From contig CM031873.1 in the NCBI GenBank assembly GCA_018697195.1, positions 2,826,944-2,890,943 of the forward strand: a stretch of DNA of 64,000 nt. Reading direction: 5' to 3'. Made by a program: the position numbers and the translations under genes. This document shows, piece by piece, positions 25,801 through 39,460 of the stretch. How positions within the stretch are numbered: the first letter of the stretch is position 1; every line of letters starts with the position of its first letter. The notes beneath the pieces are model-generated. The model was not told the DNA's origin. It was given only the letters and a program-made list of their open reading frames with translations, and ran no database searches. Source of the DNA: Certhia americana (lineage: Eukaryota > Chordata > Aves > Passeriformes > Certhiidae).

Positions 25801-28800
25801 GCCCTCCCAGCTCTCCAGGGTGTGAGCAGAGGAAAGGACTTGGAAGGAAGCAGATAAATCCCAGCTCGAGTCACTTGTAGCCTGTATTCCAACAGCAAGA
25901 ACATTTACAGCTATGCAAGGTTGGGGACAGCCCCATTTCCAGGGCCAGGCCAGCACTCAGCCCTTTTTGGGGGATTCAAACCTTGTCCCACCCCTGTACC
26001 CAGAGGTATGTCCACCTCATGGGTCCAGGAGCTGCAAGCAGAGGTATCCCAGGGTTAGGGAGATCCTACACATGGTTGGAGGGGTCACCTTGGGGTAGAC
26101 CCAGCACTGGGAGAAGAGGTTTCTCTCTATTCCCAAATGGGGCTGTGCATGATTGCCCTCTGGAGATCCTTCACCAACCCTGCCCCTGGGGATCCAGCCA
26201 GGGCAGCTGAATTCTCCCAACTCAGGGATGCTTCTGCTGGCAGGCCACCAAGGACTCATCTGTGGCCACAGCAGCACAGCCAGGGCAGCGCTGGAAGCCT
26301 GCATGGCTCAGGAAGTGAGGGGATCAGAGAGCTGGACAGGCCCAAACCCAGATGGGGAGAGATGGCCCCGTGAGTGGAGGAAATTATTCAGAACCTGGAA
26401 CTGTGAACAGCACAGACTGCATGCCCTGGGTCTTCAATTGGCCTCTCCCGACACAGAGTGGTTGGGTTTGGTTTTTTTCCAGGACTCAGACAGGGATTCT
26501 TGGAAGCATATCAGGGCTGGGTGTGTGCAGCAGGTCCATGAGGAGAAAATCTGTTGTCTGATGTCTGGAACATCAGCTGAGCGTTTTTCCATTTCACTCT
26601 CTGCAGGTTATACAAGTTGAAGATTAAACAGATGCATTCCTTGTGTCCATTTGCCTTTATTAAAGGAATAATGTACCTGCACATTACCAGCAAAGCCCTA
26701 CACCTAGGAGAAGTACTGTGGGTTATAATGGAAACAAACTGGCCTTCCATGGGGAAAAAAAACATAAAACATGTCCAAAGGTTTTCTGGTCCATCAGGAA
26801 CAATTTTTGCTGTAATTCCAGTGCTTATTCTCACTGGTCAAGACCAGCCACGTTGGAAAGACCTCCTTCCCACCACACCCTGTTAGAACATGCTCTGCCC
26901 TGCTCTGGAGTGTAGCTCCCTACCCCCAGCTCTTGTGCCAGGCTCCCTTCACCTAGATTTAAACTCACCTCAGATTAACAAGCTGGCACTACTGGTCCCT
27001 TTTTCAGTTTTTCCAGCCCATTTCCTGGGCCCAAGCTCTTCTTTCTGCCGCTCCACAGAAACGGGATTGCATGGTCTAATTGTCCAGGCTTTAGGTAAAA
27101 ATGGGCCTTCAAGACACCCCTGTGACTTCCACACCAGCTTTCCCAGTTTGCCAGCTTGACTGTGTGAGGGCAGCAGATGCTCCTTTTTGCTTTGGCTCCT
27201 TTTTGACCATTTGGCAAAGTGCTGTAGAAGCACATCAGACACTTTGGCTGCTTCTGGAAAAGGTCCCCCCAATCACTCTCACCTCCATTACCATCCCACT
27301 TCAGTCCCAATCAGCAACTGCCAGCCCTTGTCCTCACCTTATCCCTACAGGCTACTTATTTGCCTAAAATCACCTTCATCACGATTGCAGAAGTGAAATA
27401 AGTTTACCTTTCCCTCCTACCTGTGGTGTGGCCTCCACCAATTTACATCTTGGATGGGCAAGAAAAAAATCAAAGGCAGCAGTGGTCCCCAAGCTGTGAT
27501 CATCTCAGATGCTGCTGCAGGAGTTGTGACAATCACAAGAGAAGGACAAGATTGAGAATAGAATGGAGGGTCCCAGATCTCATTGTATTTAATTTCCCCT
27601 CAATAAATTGAAATGGGATTGACTTACATCCAGACAGTCTCTGAGAAATACAATCAGGAGGGTCAGTGGCAGGGTCCAGCCCTTGGACAACACTGGATAT
27701 GGCATGGAGTGAAGAAATCAGTTCCCCAGAAGAAATTTCTGAATTCACCCCTGTTCTGGCTCTGAATTTGACACACAGGAAGGGCTAGATCTGCCCACCT
27801 GAGAAATTAATCTGTTCCAGACCAGCCGCAAGCCTGGTCCTGGAGGCAAACACACTTCCCAGACCCTATGTCCTCTGGCCATGGACTGGAAACATCACCT
27901 AAATTAGTGGGAAGGGAGTCTGCTTTCCTGTTTGTGCAAGAACTGACTTCTCTGAAGGTTTGCCAGCGGTGGGGCTGTGTTTTAGAACCATAAAGTACTG
28001 GTGAGATGAAGGAGAGCATCAGTGGAGGTCAGCAAGTATTTTGGGTTACATTTCTTACCAGTTTTATGTGAGGTTTACATAGTCTGGCCTTCTAAAGCTG
28101 TATGATTTCTTGCATGCCTATGAAACAAGAAGCTAAATTCATGCTTGCCCTACGTCCATTCATTTCTCTCCTTACATTAATTTTGCTCCCTCTGAGGAAG
28201 GGCTATGGATGTTTTACCTTCGGCTTTCAGCAGACTCAGCTTGCTTTGAGCTTGCCTCTGGCTTTGAGCCTGCCTTGTAGTTCTTTCCTTTCAGGTGAAA
28301 GAAAACAAAATCAAAATCAGACACACATTTCCAAGCGGATCTGTTTCCTACCATCTCTTTTGGAAAGAGGCATAATGAATCTTTACACGTCTCCCAGCAA
28401 TAAGTGCAAAAAAGAATGGTTTGGTGAAGAAGTGGAGAAAGAAATCCGCAAACTTACTCCAAGATTGAGCAACAGATGAGATCCTGCCTCTGAAGAAATG
28501 ACACGGTGAATCTGGTGAGGAGATGAAACAGGCTGCTTGTTGGATTTTCTATCTAGGAAGCAGCAGGCTGCCAGAGTCTCCTGTAAATGGAAGTTCTGGA
28601 AGAGAGTAGCATGATCTGTCAAAGGGAAGAAGTGGTGTCAACCAATACCATCAATAATGGATGACAGAAGAACTTTCTCTGGACCATTTGAGAATTTCTG
28701 TCCATTACAGAGGCTCTTGCAAAATCCCTACAAAATCCCAGCTCAGACTCAGCTATTCCAGAAACAATTGAACCCCTTCAAAACAGCAAGCAAATGCCTA

Positions 28801-30689
28801 AATAATCCCTCTTGATCCTGGGCCCAGCAGCAGGCTGGTGGGAGGGTGCTGAGAACCCAGATGTGCTGGGGTGGGTCCAGAGCACACTGCTGCAACCATG
28901 GCTCTCCTGGAATGATCTCCTTCCCCTTGGCCAACCCCAGATCTAGTGTCCCACCAGATCTGCTATGGCCTCAAGGCCATGGTCACCATTCCTGTCCTTG
29001 CCCCTGCAGCAGCTGCCCTCTGCTCTGGGACAGGGTGCCAAACAGCTCTGCAGCCTTGAGATAGCCTCAGGCTTTGCTAAAGAAAGTGGTTTCACTCCTG
29101 TTGTGCCCTAACAGTGGGAATAGGACAACACCTGGAGACACAGACCAGAGACATACACACTTTTGGGGTGCCAGGTATGTGAGTGCTGCCCTCAACCTCT
29201 TCCAGAAATCACTGCCCCACTAACTCAGCTTTCCTTCTTTCTGTCATCATGCCTTTCTCAACACATAAAGTGTGCTTTAATCATTTCTCACTTCTAATAA
29301 TTTCCTCCAGTTTAATCCAGAATGAGATAGGGGGAAATGGAATAAATCATGGCCCCAAGGTAGTGACTCCCAGAAGGCAGACATGGTGAGCAGATGGGAT
29401 GGGTCAGTCAGAGCTTCTGCTGGAGCCAAGCATTGGTGCGTGGACATCAATCAGCCAGGGAATTTGGCTTCTTGGGGAAAGAAACTGCCCAGCAGGATGT
29501 CATGACAGTGCCACTTCTAAGTGGCATGATTGGCCTCAACCAAAACCCCTCTGACAGGATGAGAACATCCCAGAAATATTCAGGTCCTTTTCACCAACAG
29601 AGGCAAATCAAAACCCTTGGTGCTCCTGCTGAGCCCAGCACCTCCACACACAACACACCTCAGGCCCATGCTCCCAAGGCACCGACTTGATCCCAATATC
29701 TCAGGTCACACCTGGGAATGTGGCTGGGTCTGGCTGAGGTGCCTCACACACCCTGTGAGGCACAGGATCAAATAACAAGAGCATTCAGCTACCTGAAAAG
29801 AAGAGGTGGGTTCTCCCATATGGTTTTTTCCCTCTAACCCACAACTACTTTCCCAGTAGAGGCAATAGCTGCTTGCTGTGGCCACTCTGTAGTAAGAGGA
29901 CACGTCCTGGACAGTTGGAAAAACCAAGATGGGTTGTCATGTCTGTATTTTCTTCCCAGTCTTTCTTGCCTACTCCATGAGCACCCAAATGAGATTTTAA
30001 TGGATTACACCCAAATGAGATTTTAATGGATTACTTTATTATAAGAGCAGAAATTCATACCTCAAACAGCAGGAAGCATGTAAATGCTGTACATTTTCCA
30101 AAAGGAGTACGGATTTGCAGGAGGCTGCTCTTCTTTGGAGCTCTCTGCTCTAAAACATCTTTCATAAGAAAGTTGTCATTCAGTTATGTGACATTTTTAC
30201 AAGTAAACAACTGCTGCTTAGAAATCAGCTCCAGTCCATCTGCAAAATCATGAAGAAAGCCAAATTCATGATTCCAGGAGAAAATTATGTCTCAGGGCTT
30301 GCAGCACCTGACCCAGTAGCAGATCTGCATTCATTTTCCAGCAAGTTATGTTTAATTCTGGCCTCTCAGAGCCAGATTTCTTAGCCCTGAAGCAGGAAGT
30401 CTAATACCCCTTTCAGAACATCATTAGTATTGGCTATTTTTACTGCATATTCCTGTTATTCATGGAAGTGGATCCCCTTTGGGCCTGGCTCCAGGCAAGC
30501 CCCTGAGCTTTTGCTCAAGGGAACTTGGTGCGCTCCAAGCCACAGCAAAAGGCTGTGTTGGAACACAGAATGCAAAGAATATTCCTCTGCATGTTTTGAA
30601 GGATCCAAATCCTGTGACAAACACTACTTTTAACCTTCATCCATGGAAAGGGCTTCCTAGGCTCTGGGATGAAACAGAACTTTCAAGAA
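22827..30689. other. Non-coding, no gene seen
   Basis: No conserved frame. The only distinct structure is the 26-bp duplication at 29982. Frames up to 155 codons (26153-26620, plus) are compositionally random. Confidence 0.55.
29982..30033 (+). repeat. Perfect 26-bp tandem duplication
   Basis: Two identical adjacent 26-bp copies (29982-30007 and 30008-30033), each beginning CACCCAAATGAG and ending AATGGATTA. The absence of any mismatch suggests a recent duplication or an assembly artefact. Confidence 0.95.
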
Positions 30690-31135
30690 TGTCAATTAGA
30701 TAGTAGTATAATATAGAATTTATCACAGGGGGAGAAATTTAGATTTTTGGGTTTGTTAGTATGGTAACTACATGAAGACAAGCTGGAGGATCCTTGTGGT
30801 TTTTAGGCTTCTTCCTCTTTCTTCATCTCCTCCACATTCTGCAGTGTTGGGGACACAGGAACATTGGGCACAATTTGCCACAGTGTAGTGTTACATGAAT
30901 AGAAATTTAGTTAGTGATAGAAAAACAGAAATAATGTCCATTCTTGATGATAATTGGGTGAATTATCTTGAAGAGAACCTTGATTCTGTGTGTTGGAGGC
31001 TTTTTGGTGCCTTTTCTCCCTTGGACCAAGCTGGTGTAAAGCCTGGTGTGCAGAAATTGCTGATCAGAAAATAATAAACAACCTGGAGAGCGAGAACAAC
31101 CAAGAGTCCAGTTTGCCTTTTTACTTAACAAGGAC
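30690..31135 (+). mobile_element. Solo-LTR-like endogenous retrovirus fragment A
   Basis: The sequence begins AGTAGTATAATATAGAATTT, then a CACAGGGGGAGAAATTTAG block and a run of pyrimidine-rich CTTCTTCCT / CTCCTCCACATTCTGC. It later has GGTGCCTTTTCTCCC and AATAATAAACAACCTGG followed by GAGAACAACC. This order (ATA-rich start, CT-rich block, AATAAACAACCTKG near the end) resembles LTRs common in songbird genomes, recalled from memory. No internal retroviral coding sequence lies beside it, so it is either a solo LTR or a remnant. Ends are approximate and no target-site duplication was established. Confidence 0.55.
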
Positions 31136-31420
31136 TTCTGAAAAAGGCCTCCCCTATCAGGAGAGACACGTGGGAGTGGAAGAACTGCCACAGGCTGCTC
31201 CCAACCTTCCTGAAAGGGAAGGTTGCTCCCTCAGCACAAGCTCCATGACTGAACTGGGTGGCTTCCCTGAGCACAGACCCACGGTCACAGGGAACAGCCT
31301 TGGAGTGGCTGCACAGAGACCCTGGGGCTCCTGAGCTGGAGAAGGGAGCAGGGGGTTCCTGGCATGGGGAACTGAGCATGGCCAGGAGGACGCAGACCTA
31401 CCATGGCAGCTCTGCTGACC

Positions 31421-31900
31421 CACAGAATCACAGAATCACACAATCAACCAGGTTGGAAAAGACCTTTGAGATCACCAAGACCAAACAGCTCCTCATCAAC
31501 TAACCCATAGCACTGAGTGCCACGTCCAGGCTTTCCTTAAACACCTCCAGGGACAGTGAGTCCACCACCTCCCTCAGCAGCCCATTCCAATGCCCAACCA
31601 CTCACTGAAGAATTTTTTCCTGATGTCCAACCTAAACTTCCCCTGGTGCAGCTTAAGACTGTGTTCTCTCATTCTGTCAGTGGCTGCCTAGGAGAAGAGC
31701 CTGACCCCCACCTGACTACAGCCACCTTTTGGGGAGTTGTAGGGAGTGATGGGGTCCCCCCGAGCCTCCTCTTCTCCAGGATAAACAACCCCAGCTCCCT
31801 CAGCTGTTCTTCACAGGGTTTGTGTTCCCAGCCCCTCTCCAACCTGGTTGCCCTCCTCTGGACCCCGTGTCCCAACACCCAGTGGCCCATCCAGCCCTGC
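31421..31900 (-). mobile_element. CR1 LINE 3' end (antisense), youngest-looking copy
   Basis: Three tandem tail units (CACAGAATCACAGAATCACA) open the element. AGGTTGGAAAAGACCTTTGAG and a CTGAGTGCCACGTCCAGG block follow, then CCACCACCTCCCTCAGCAGCCC. The 5'-most retained part is CTTCTCCAGGATAAACAACC through CCTCCTCTGGACCCCGTGTCC. About 480 bp remain, with good agreement to the CR1 consensus I know, suggesting a comparatively recent insertion. Confidence 0.92.
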
Positions 31901-32874
31901 TCCACCCTGCACATGGCTCTGGGAGAGTGACACCCTCTCTGATTGGGTTTTTGTTGTTGTTGCTGTAGGGCAGCTTGCCAGCCTCCCTGTAATCCCTTCA
32001 GAAGTGCAAAACAGCCTGATCTACATCTCTGGTTCACACCTTGTTTTTCAATGATACTTTTTGGAGTGAGCCAGATTCTTAATTGGAAAGGATGTTACCT
32101 GGTGCCTCTGCAGTGAGGACCAGTGCTAATGCTTCCTCTCATCATATTTGTTCTGCATTCAAAGCAATCCTAAAATCTACACTTGAGGTAGAAAAATCTA
32201 CTCCCAGGAAGATCCTTTCAGTCTGATAATGGCATTTTTCCTCATCTGCTGTGAATGTCATTGCTGCAATGTTCCTTTTTAGCACTCTGGGTTGTAGCTC
32301 TGTATCAGGCCAACAAAAATAATAAGTCCTAAAATGAAAACCTCCAGATGATCTTGGCAGAAACAGCACATCCATCACAAATGGAAATCACATTTGATAC
32401 TCCACAATGGCAGGAAACTCACCTGGTTTTATTTAGTCTCCATGCAGCTATGTGCTATTGGCACTTCTCCAGAGTATCTTTTGAGAGGGAATTTTTTTTT
32501 AAACTCTCAGTTAATGTCTGTCTTTTCTTATCTAGAACAGCCCTCATGTTTGATTTTCACTGAGGCCCTGTGCTGATTTTTTTGTTTGTCTGCTGTAAAA
32601 AGGTAAAAGGGAACTCAGCAATTCATGCATTTACAGCTCCGTTCCCACAACAAGGTGCTTAAAATAAAGAAATTGGCTCAGGGTAATTGCTTGATACGAG
32701 AAAGATTATACAGGCAATGAACATCTGTATCACAGCTACAGTTGATGGCTCTGAGTTCTGTATCATGTGCCAGGAACTCCCTGCCAAAAAAAATACTCAG
32801 AAAAAAAAATTTTCCAGTTCCAACATATGCTTATATAAGACTTCTCCAGTATGCAAAGAAGCTCATTAAAATTT

Positions 32875-32919
32875 AAAAAAAAAAAAAAAAAATAAAAAAA
32901 AAAAAAAAAAAGGAAAAAG
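32875..32919 (+). repeat. A-rich homopolymer tract
   Basis: About 45 bp almost entirely A, broken by one T and two Gs. Confidence 0.93.
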
Positions 32920-35900
32920 ACAAGAGTGTTGAAATAACACAGGAAATTATGCAACTGATACCTGAGCATTGCAGATCCTATCCGGAACACAAAGCTTTGG
33001 TAAAACAAAACAGATTATCCTTCTTTTTGAAACTGAACTTGTTGATACGGAGTCAGATGGAGGTTTTGCATCAACATGGTCACTGCAGGCCAGAGCAGCA
33101 GCACTGTGGCCAAGGTTTGTGTCATCCCCAGCACCTGGGCACGGTGACTCCCCCCTGTCCTTCCCACTGCATGGAAACCCCCAGGGCCCAGCACACACCC
33201 GAGGGGCACAAGGACACTGCTGATCTTCTGCAGGGCTCCAGTCGTCTCTGTGGCTTTCAGCATACAAGCTACATGGATTAAAGGGAACGGGGAAACAAAT
33301 TTGGAATAAAATCAGCTCCGAATTTTCACCAGAAATTCAAGCTGACCCACAGAAAATTAATTTCTGAGATGAGTTCAAGAACAGTTCCCACCCTATTATT
33401 TCCATGTTTGCATTTGACCTCCAGGAGGGTCACATCCCCTTCTTCTCCAGGAACCTCAGCTTTGGGGACTCTGTAATCCCCACTCACCTGTAATCCCCAG
33501 CTCACCTGGGGCTCCCAGAAAATCACTTGGGAAGCTGAGGCAGAGCCCCAGAGCCCATCACCCCGTGAGTGAGCAGGTTCCCTGAGCTGCAGTTCACTGC
33601 TTAGCACACGGCAGAGCCTGGCTGGGACTTGCCCAGGCACAGCCCTGGGAGCTCCACACCACATCCTCAGACTTGCCAGAGGAGATCCCCTCCACACCCA
33701 GCAGAGGAGCAGGGAAAGCTCTCAGGCTCCCCTGTGCTCAGAGGGGGCTGCTGACCAGAGAAGCTCTGGTTCTGTTGTGTTTTGGTGAAGAGCTCATCCA
33801 CCCCATGACCAACCACCCTTGCTAATGGTTTGTGTCTGCACAGAGGCTCTGGACATCAAGAGAAGGAAGAGAGAAGCATCAGACATCTAAATCTTGCCAA
33901 CCAGTTTTGTAATGAGGGGAAGGGAAGGCAAAGGCAGGACAGGACCAGGACAATCTCCTTGTCCTGAGTGAAACACTTACACCTGTCTCCTGAAAGAAGA
34001 CAACTGCACAATGGTCTGGTGGGAACCCTCCTGTAGCATGGTGTGAAGAAACATTACAGGCTTGGCCTGGAGAGGTTTGGCTTGGAGTTCAGTGGAGCTG
34101 ATGGGAGTTTCCGTGCTAGCTTCAAGAAGCCAGAAGCTCACCATGTTCTTGTTCAGCCTTTAGGAAGCCTTACATTCAGGGGGATGCATGCCCTCACCTT
34201 CACCTTGGTCCCTCCCTGCTCCCACACCACCTACCTCACCATTAGGTTGTCCTCCCCCACTGGTCCAAAACCACAGCCCACTTTCTTCCTTGCAGCACAG
34301 CTCCCTCTCCAGCAGCAACATTCACACAACCTGTAGAGTTTCTCCTCTTGGGCTGCAGAGCCCCAGAACTGCCTGAAACCAAATTAATAGCTTAATATCA
34401 GGGACAGAAACACGACCCCACTGCTGCCTTCCTAGGCCCAAACCCACAGCACCTCATAAACAGCCCCACTGCAGGACCTGGTCATGTCCTTTGGCCTGTG
34501 GGATCTGGGCCCCATGATCATGAAGAAGCCTCTGAAATGCTGTGAGCTTGTGAAACAAAGTTCCAACAGCCCCAAACTCCTTGGTGCCCCAGAAACTGAG
34601 TGAGCAGAAGGGCTGGGAGAGTTCCCAAGCACATCTCAGTGGGCAGAAGGAGGGCTATCTAATCAGATGTAGATGGAGAGCAAATAAAAAACAGCTGCTT
34701 CTCACCAGATCTTCTCCCAACTGGAAAAAAAAATTGCAAACACATACTAGAACAAGGGAAAAGGCACTGATGAGCTGTTATCTGAATTTATTGCCATCAT
34801 CTGACCCACAGTGGGGTATACTTTTTTTCTTCCTTTAATTTATAACCCAGTTTCTCATCATGTCATGACATCACCCAGGGAGATAGATTTCATAAACATG
34901 CACACACATCTCACTGGAAACAGGATGAACCCCTGGGCCATCCTGGGCTCTATGCAGCATCACCCCAGCTGCACTCCCCAGGCACCTTCTCTTCCAAAAA
35001 ATCACTTGGTGTGGCCATGACAGAGCCACCCACCTTCCAAGCTCTGAAGGCAGCTTGGGGAGGGATTTTTGTACCACTCCAGTCTAAGGCAGCATTCACC
35101 CTCGTGTCCTATTGCTCAACCCTCACTGCACTTTCCTGCCAAGGGCACCAGATAGCTGTGCACTCCAGGATGATCTATGCTGTTTTCTTTTGGCAGTACA
35201 ATATATCAAATCCTTCAGAGACTGGGTGGAACCAGAACTGCCTCCTCCATCACTCAATCCAGGCTCAGGCTGGAGAAGCTAGTGGTCAGCATGTCCTGAC
35301 CAATGCATTCCCTGGCCCGGCCTTGGTCCAAGAGCAGCACTGCCCTGGACAGCCAGGAGGGAGCTCTTGGCTTTCCTAAACCTAACATTGGAATGAGAGA
35401 GCTGCCTGTCATTTGTCTAAATTCTCTGATATTTGTCTGCCTGCAGCTTCCCTTGGTGAGAAAACAACAACTGCCCCTCTTCACGGTGATCTCAGCTGAA
35501 AGGCCAGGGCCAGCTGAGCATGGGGTTTAACTTCCCTCTGCTCTCAGAGGTGGCAAGACAAGCTGCAGCTCAGGGAGGGCATGTGCAGAACACTGTCAGC
35601 ATGGGCAGTTTAGCTCCAAACTGCTTCTTAAACCAGTTCAGCCAAACCAGTGTGAGACTGGACAGAAACCAAGCTTGAGACAGCAGTAATAATGCCCCTA
35701 CTGAATTCTGTGGATTCAATAGGAATGATTCAGGCTGCTTTCCCAACAGCTTGCCTTAGCTTGATTACCTGTAAAACCAATTCAAATCCATGGAATGTGA
35801 AATGGGATGAAAATGAACTTCCCTACAATGTGCAGGCGGGGAGAGAAACACAGCATCTCCCAGCTGGTTCACCTTTCCTTCAACACAGGCCTTGGGCTTG

Positions 35901-36729
35901 GCTTGGACTTCAGGTCTGGGCAGGGCTTGTCCTGGGGCTGGACACCAGCAGGGCCACCTGATGGCCCCGCACGAGTCAGCACCTAGTTGTTCCATCCTTT
36001 TCTGTGCACCCAGCCTAAAATCCACCTACCCAACTGCTCAGCTCCAGACTGATGTTCTCATGAACCCCCCTGCTCCCTGCAGCAGATTTAACCAGGAGCT
36101 CTGGGATAATCTGTAAGAGCAAGAGCAGCTTCCTCCAGCCCATTTGCTGGTTGGGAGAATTCTTTCTTCGACTGATGATCAAGCAGCTTTTATCTCCTGA
36201 GAGGGCAGTGATTTGTTCTATAATGCTCATGGCACTGCTTCAGTGCTTGGCTATTCTGTCTTGTTATCACTGGTGGAGAATTTTACAGGCCACTGACAGA
36301 CCTTCAAACGCAGCCATTGCTGTGTGGAAAATCCAATTTGCTTTGGAAGTCTCCTGACACAAGGCCTTGTCTTCATGGTCCCTTGGCAAACCATTTTCAG
36401 CACATGCATTAGTTCATGACCCTGTGATTTAACGGACATCATTAAATTTTAGCAGAAGAATCCATCACTTTGAAGGAACCCCTAACAAGTGTGTGACCTA
36501 AAAGTGAGACCTAATATCCTGGCATCTTCACACAAAGGGCTCCTTTTCTCTTAACATTTGGCTTATCTCCACGCCACTCCCAGGTCAAGTTCAGCAGTGA
36601 GCCCTGGTCGTCAATGCACCATTGAGCTGCTCCAGGAAAAGCAAATCTCATCAAACCAAAAAATGTAAATGTGCATTTCTTCGCAGCATCCCCCACTGCC
36701 AAACAGATAACAAGTTTATGTAGGCACAG

Positions 36730-36746
36730 AAAAAAAAAAAAAAAAA
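36730..36746 (+). repeat. Poly-A run (17 A)
   Basis: Uninterrupted A homopolymer. Confidence 0.93.
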
Positions 36747-39460
36747 TCCCTATTTGAATAGTAATTGTTTGCTTATAAATTAACCCACAGAACTGTTCCA
36801 CATGCCGTAAAACAATTTTACATTACATGGGCTTAAACGGTGGGGCTGGTATAATAAACTCTATGTTGAGTCACCAAATTCTTCGCATTCTTTGACTTCC
36901 CATTATGTCTCAAATGTCAGATATTTCACTGGGGTAACAAGCAGTAGCAAGGGCTGGGGGTTTGCGTGGGTTTTAATTGTAAAAGCAACATTCTTATAGG
37001 GAAGGACAGACAAGGTTCACAACCCCACTGTGAGGCTTGGGCAGACTGGAGGAGCTTCAGAGCATCCTTTTCTCCTCACTGGGTTGTTTTGGGGTTCAAG
37101 GCCCCTCCAGTCTGGCCAAGGGTCTCAAAGCTGTACAGCACCCCAGGTCATGGAGCCTCTGCTGCCTCCTCGTGAAATCTGTGTGTGAGAGTGGGGTTGA
37201 GCATGGCTGCAGCCTGGGGAGGCTCCTGCCTTTGGGCAAACCAGCAGATTGCTGCAACAGCTACTCTCCCTTCCAATCATATTGCCAAAGGCAAGGTAAG
37301 ACTTTATCACTTTGAGAATGTTCAGTAATATCTAGGCTTTATTTACTGTAAAACTTCAGTATTGAAAGATTTTAAGATCTTGTGTATTCTCCTCTTCTTT
37401 TGTATTCTGGTGCAGAGGAAGCCAGACCTTACTCAGAGGGCATTTATGCTTCATATGCTTCTGGTTGGTCCTCTGTTTCCAGAGAGCATCAGTGAAGGTG
37501 GCAGTGTGTCCTGGCTCCCTTCTCCATGGAGCCAAGACAAACCTGTAGGCAATTTTGACATAACCTTTCCCCAAAAAAGCAAGTGATGCTCAACTGTCCC
37601 TCTCCTTAAGCATGAATGCCTCATGGGGACAGCTGGGAGAAGCTCAGGAAAAAAACAGGAGCCCAGAAATACCCTGTGATGTCCCCAAAACATGTGGATG
37701 TGCCTGGATTCAGAAAGGAATTGCCATGGGGCAATAAAGAGAGGTAAATTTCCCTTCCCTCAGTCTGGAACACAGGTTTAGCTGGTGTTTAACATTGATT
37801 GAGGGGAGAAGCAAAAAAATATTGGGAGGGTCAGGCTACTATAATTCACTTTTCCTCTTCTTCCTCTCTTATGCAAACACGGTTGGGAGAAAGGGAGGAA
37901 GGTGCTGCTGGCAGGAGCATCCAGAGCTGAGCAAACCCTGTGCCCCACTCTGATTTCAACAAGCCTAGAAAAAACACAAAAGAAGCATATGGATTTATCA
38001 TCTATGGTCTCTTCTCAACTATAACCAACAGAAAACATCTGTAGGGGGAAGGAACCACTCATTTACTAGCTGAAATGTCAGAGAAACCCAAGAGAAAAGG
38101 AACCAAATGTAGCAATTACCCAGGACTCCTCCATCCCCCTGCAATAATCAAATATAGCTAATTTGCACTGACTCCTTTTTGTGCTGACTCCAGGCATGGA
38201 AGAAAAAGATCACAAAGGAAAATCACCCCCAATGCTCCAGTCTTTCTCAAAAACTGGGAGCTGAGGCTAACAAACTCATAGGAGGAAAACACACAGCCAG
38301 AAGGGCAGGAGCTTTAAAAACTTAATCCCTTCAGACAAATGTGAAATACTTGTGTTTCAGCTGGAACAGGAATCAGAGACGATTCTCAGCGACCCCTGAT
38401 TTAATAACAGCAAGGGCTGGGTGCAGTGGATGCAGCTTTACCCCCTCCCTCTACCTGCTGAATCCATCTCCAGCTTTTGAGGCTGATTTGGGGCTGGCCA
38501 TGGCACCATGAACTCAAACCTAAACAGCCTGCTCCCATCATTGACAGGGAGCACGGGGTCAACTGGAAACCAGAGAAAATCTGTTTAGTCATTTCTGAAG
38601 GCAGAGCAAACCCTGATGATATCACTTACTCCTGCAGACACTCAGTCGGCAGTTTGCTGCCAGAGCACCTGGCCCTGGTGCCTCAAAACACCATGAGGGA
38701 GCCCCTTGCATTTATTAACCAAACTCACAGGTTTCTTGCTAGAAAAGCCAGTGAAGATGATGTGCAGGGCCATGGGTGTGAGCAGGACCCCCTGACACAG
38801 CTCAGCCCCAGCATGGTGAGGCTCAGCCCTCCTTCACCCTCATGAGGTGTTCAGGGAGATGCACCCACACCAAGCAGAATACCCCACTCACTGGGGTTTT
38901 TCTGGTGGAGGAGCAGCCTTATCCTCCAGCTGCCCTTCATTGAGGCTGGAGAGCTGCTCCCAGCTTCCTGGCCATGGCTGGCCACTCCCAGTCCAGGCAG
39001 CTGGAGCAATGACCACGCACAGTTGGGTGTGAAGGGAGGACAGGGCCCCCAGGAGCCCCGAGGAGCTTTGGATGGCAGCCAGCAGCTCAAGGAGGTCAGG
39101 ACAGCTCACACTACACAAGGGCTGCATCCCAGCACCTCTAGGTGGAGAAGCATCCACCCCCATGGTCCCGAGGAGAACCAGCCTCCAGCAGAACCCTCTT
39201 CACCCCATCACACACAAAGGTGATGTGGGGATCAGAGAGGGGATGTGGGGACCAGAGCCAGCACCTGCCAGAGACAGTGTGATGCTCCACTCTGTTACCA
39301 GCAAGGCCACCTGAGCAGCGAGGGGACAAGTGCTGACAGAGGGGGCTGCCTGGCCTGTCTACCTTCCCCAGGATGCTGCTGACTGAGGAAGCAGCAAATG
39401 AACCACTCTAAAGCAAAGATGTTCTCTGCTCAAGACAAGGAACAGGAGCTGAGGCTACCA

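Larger units (their letters stand above)
31901..39460. other. Non-coding, no gene seen
   Basis: Contains A-rich tracts at 32875 and 36730 and an AT-rich patch at 36750-36930. No exon with a recognisable product was found on either strand. Confidence 0.55.
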
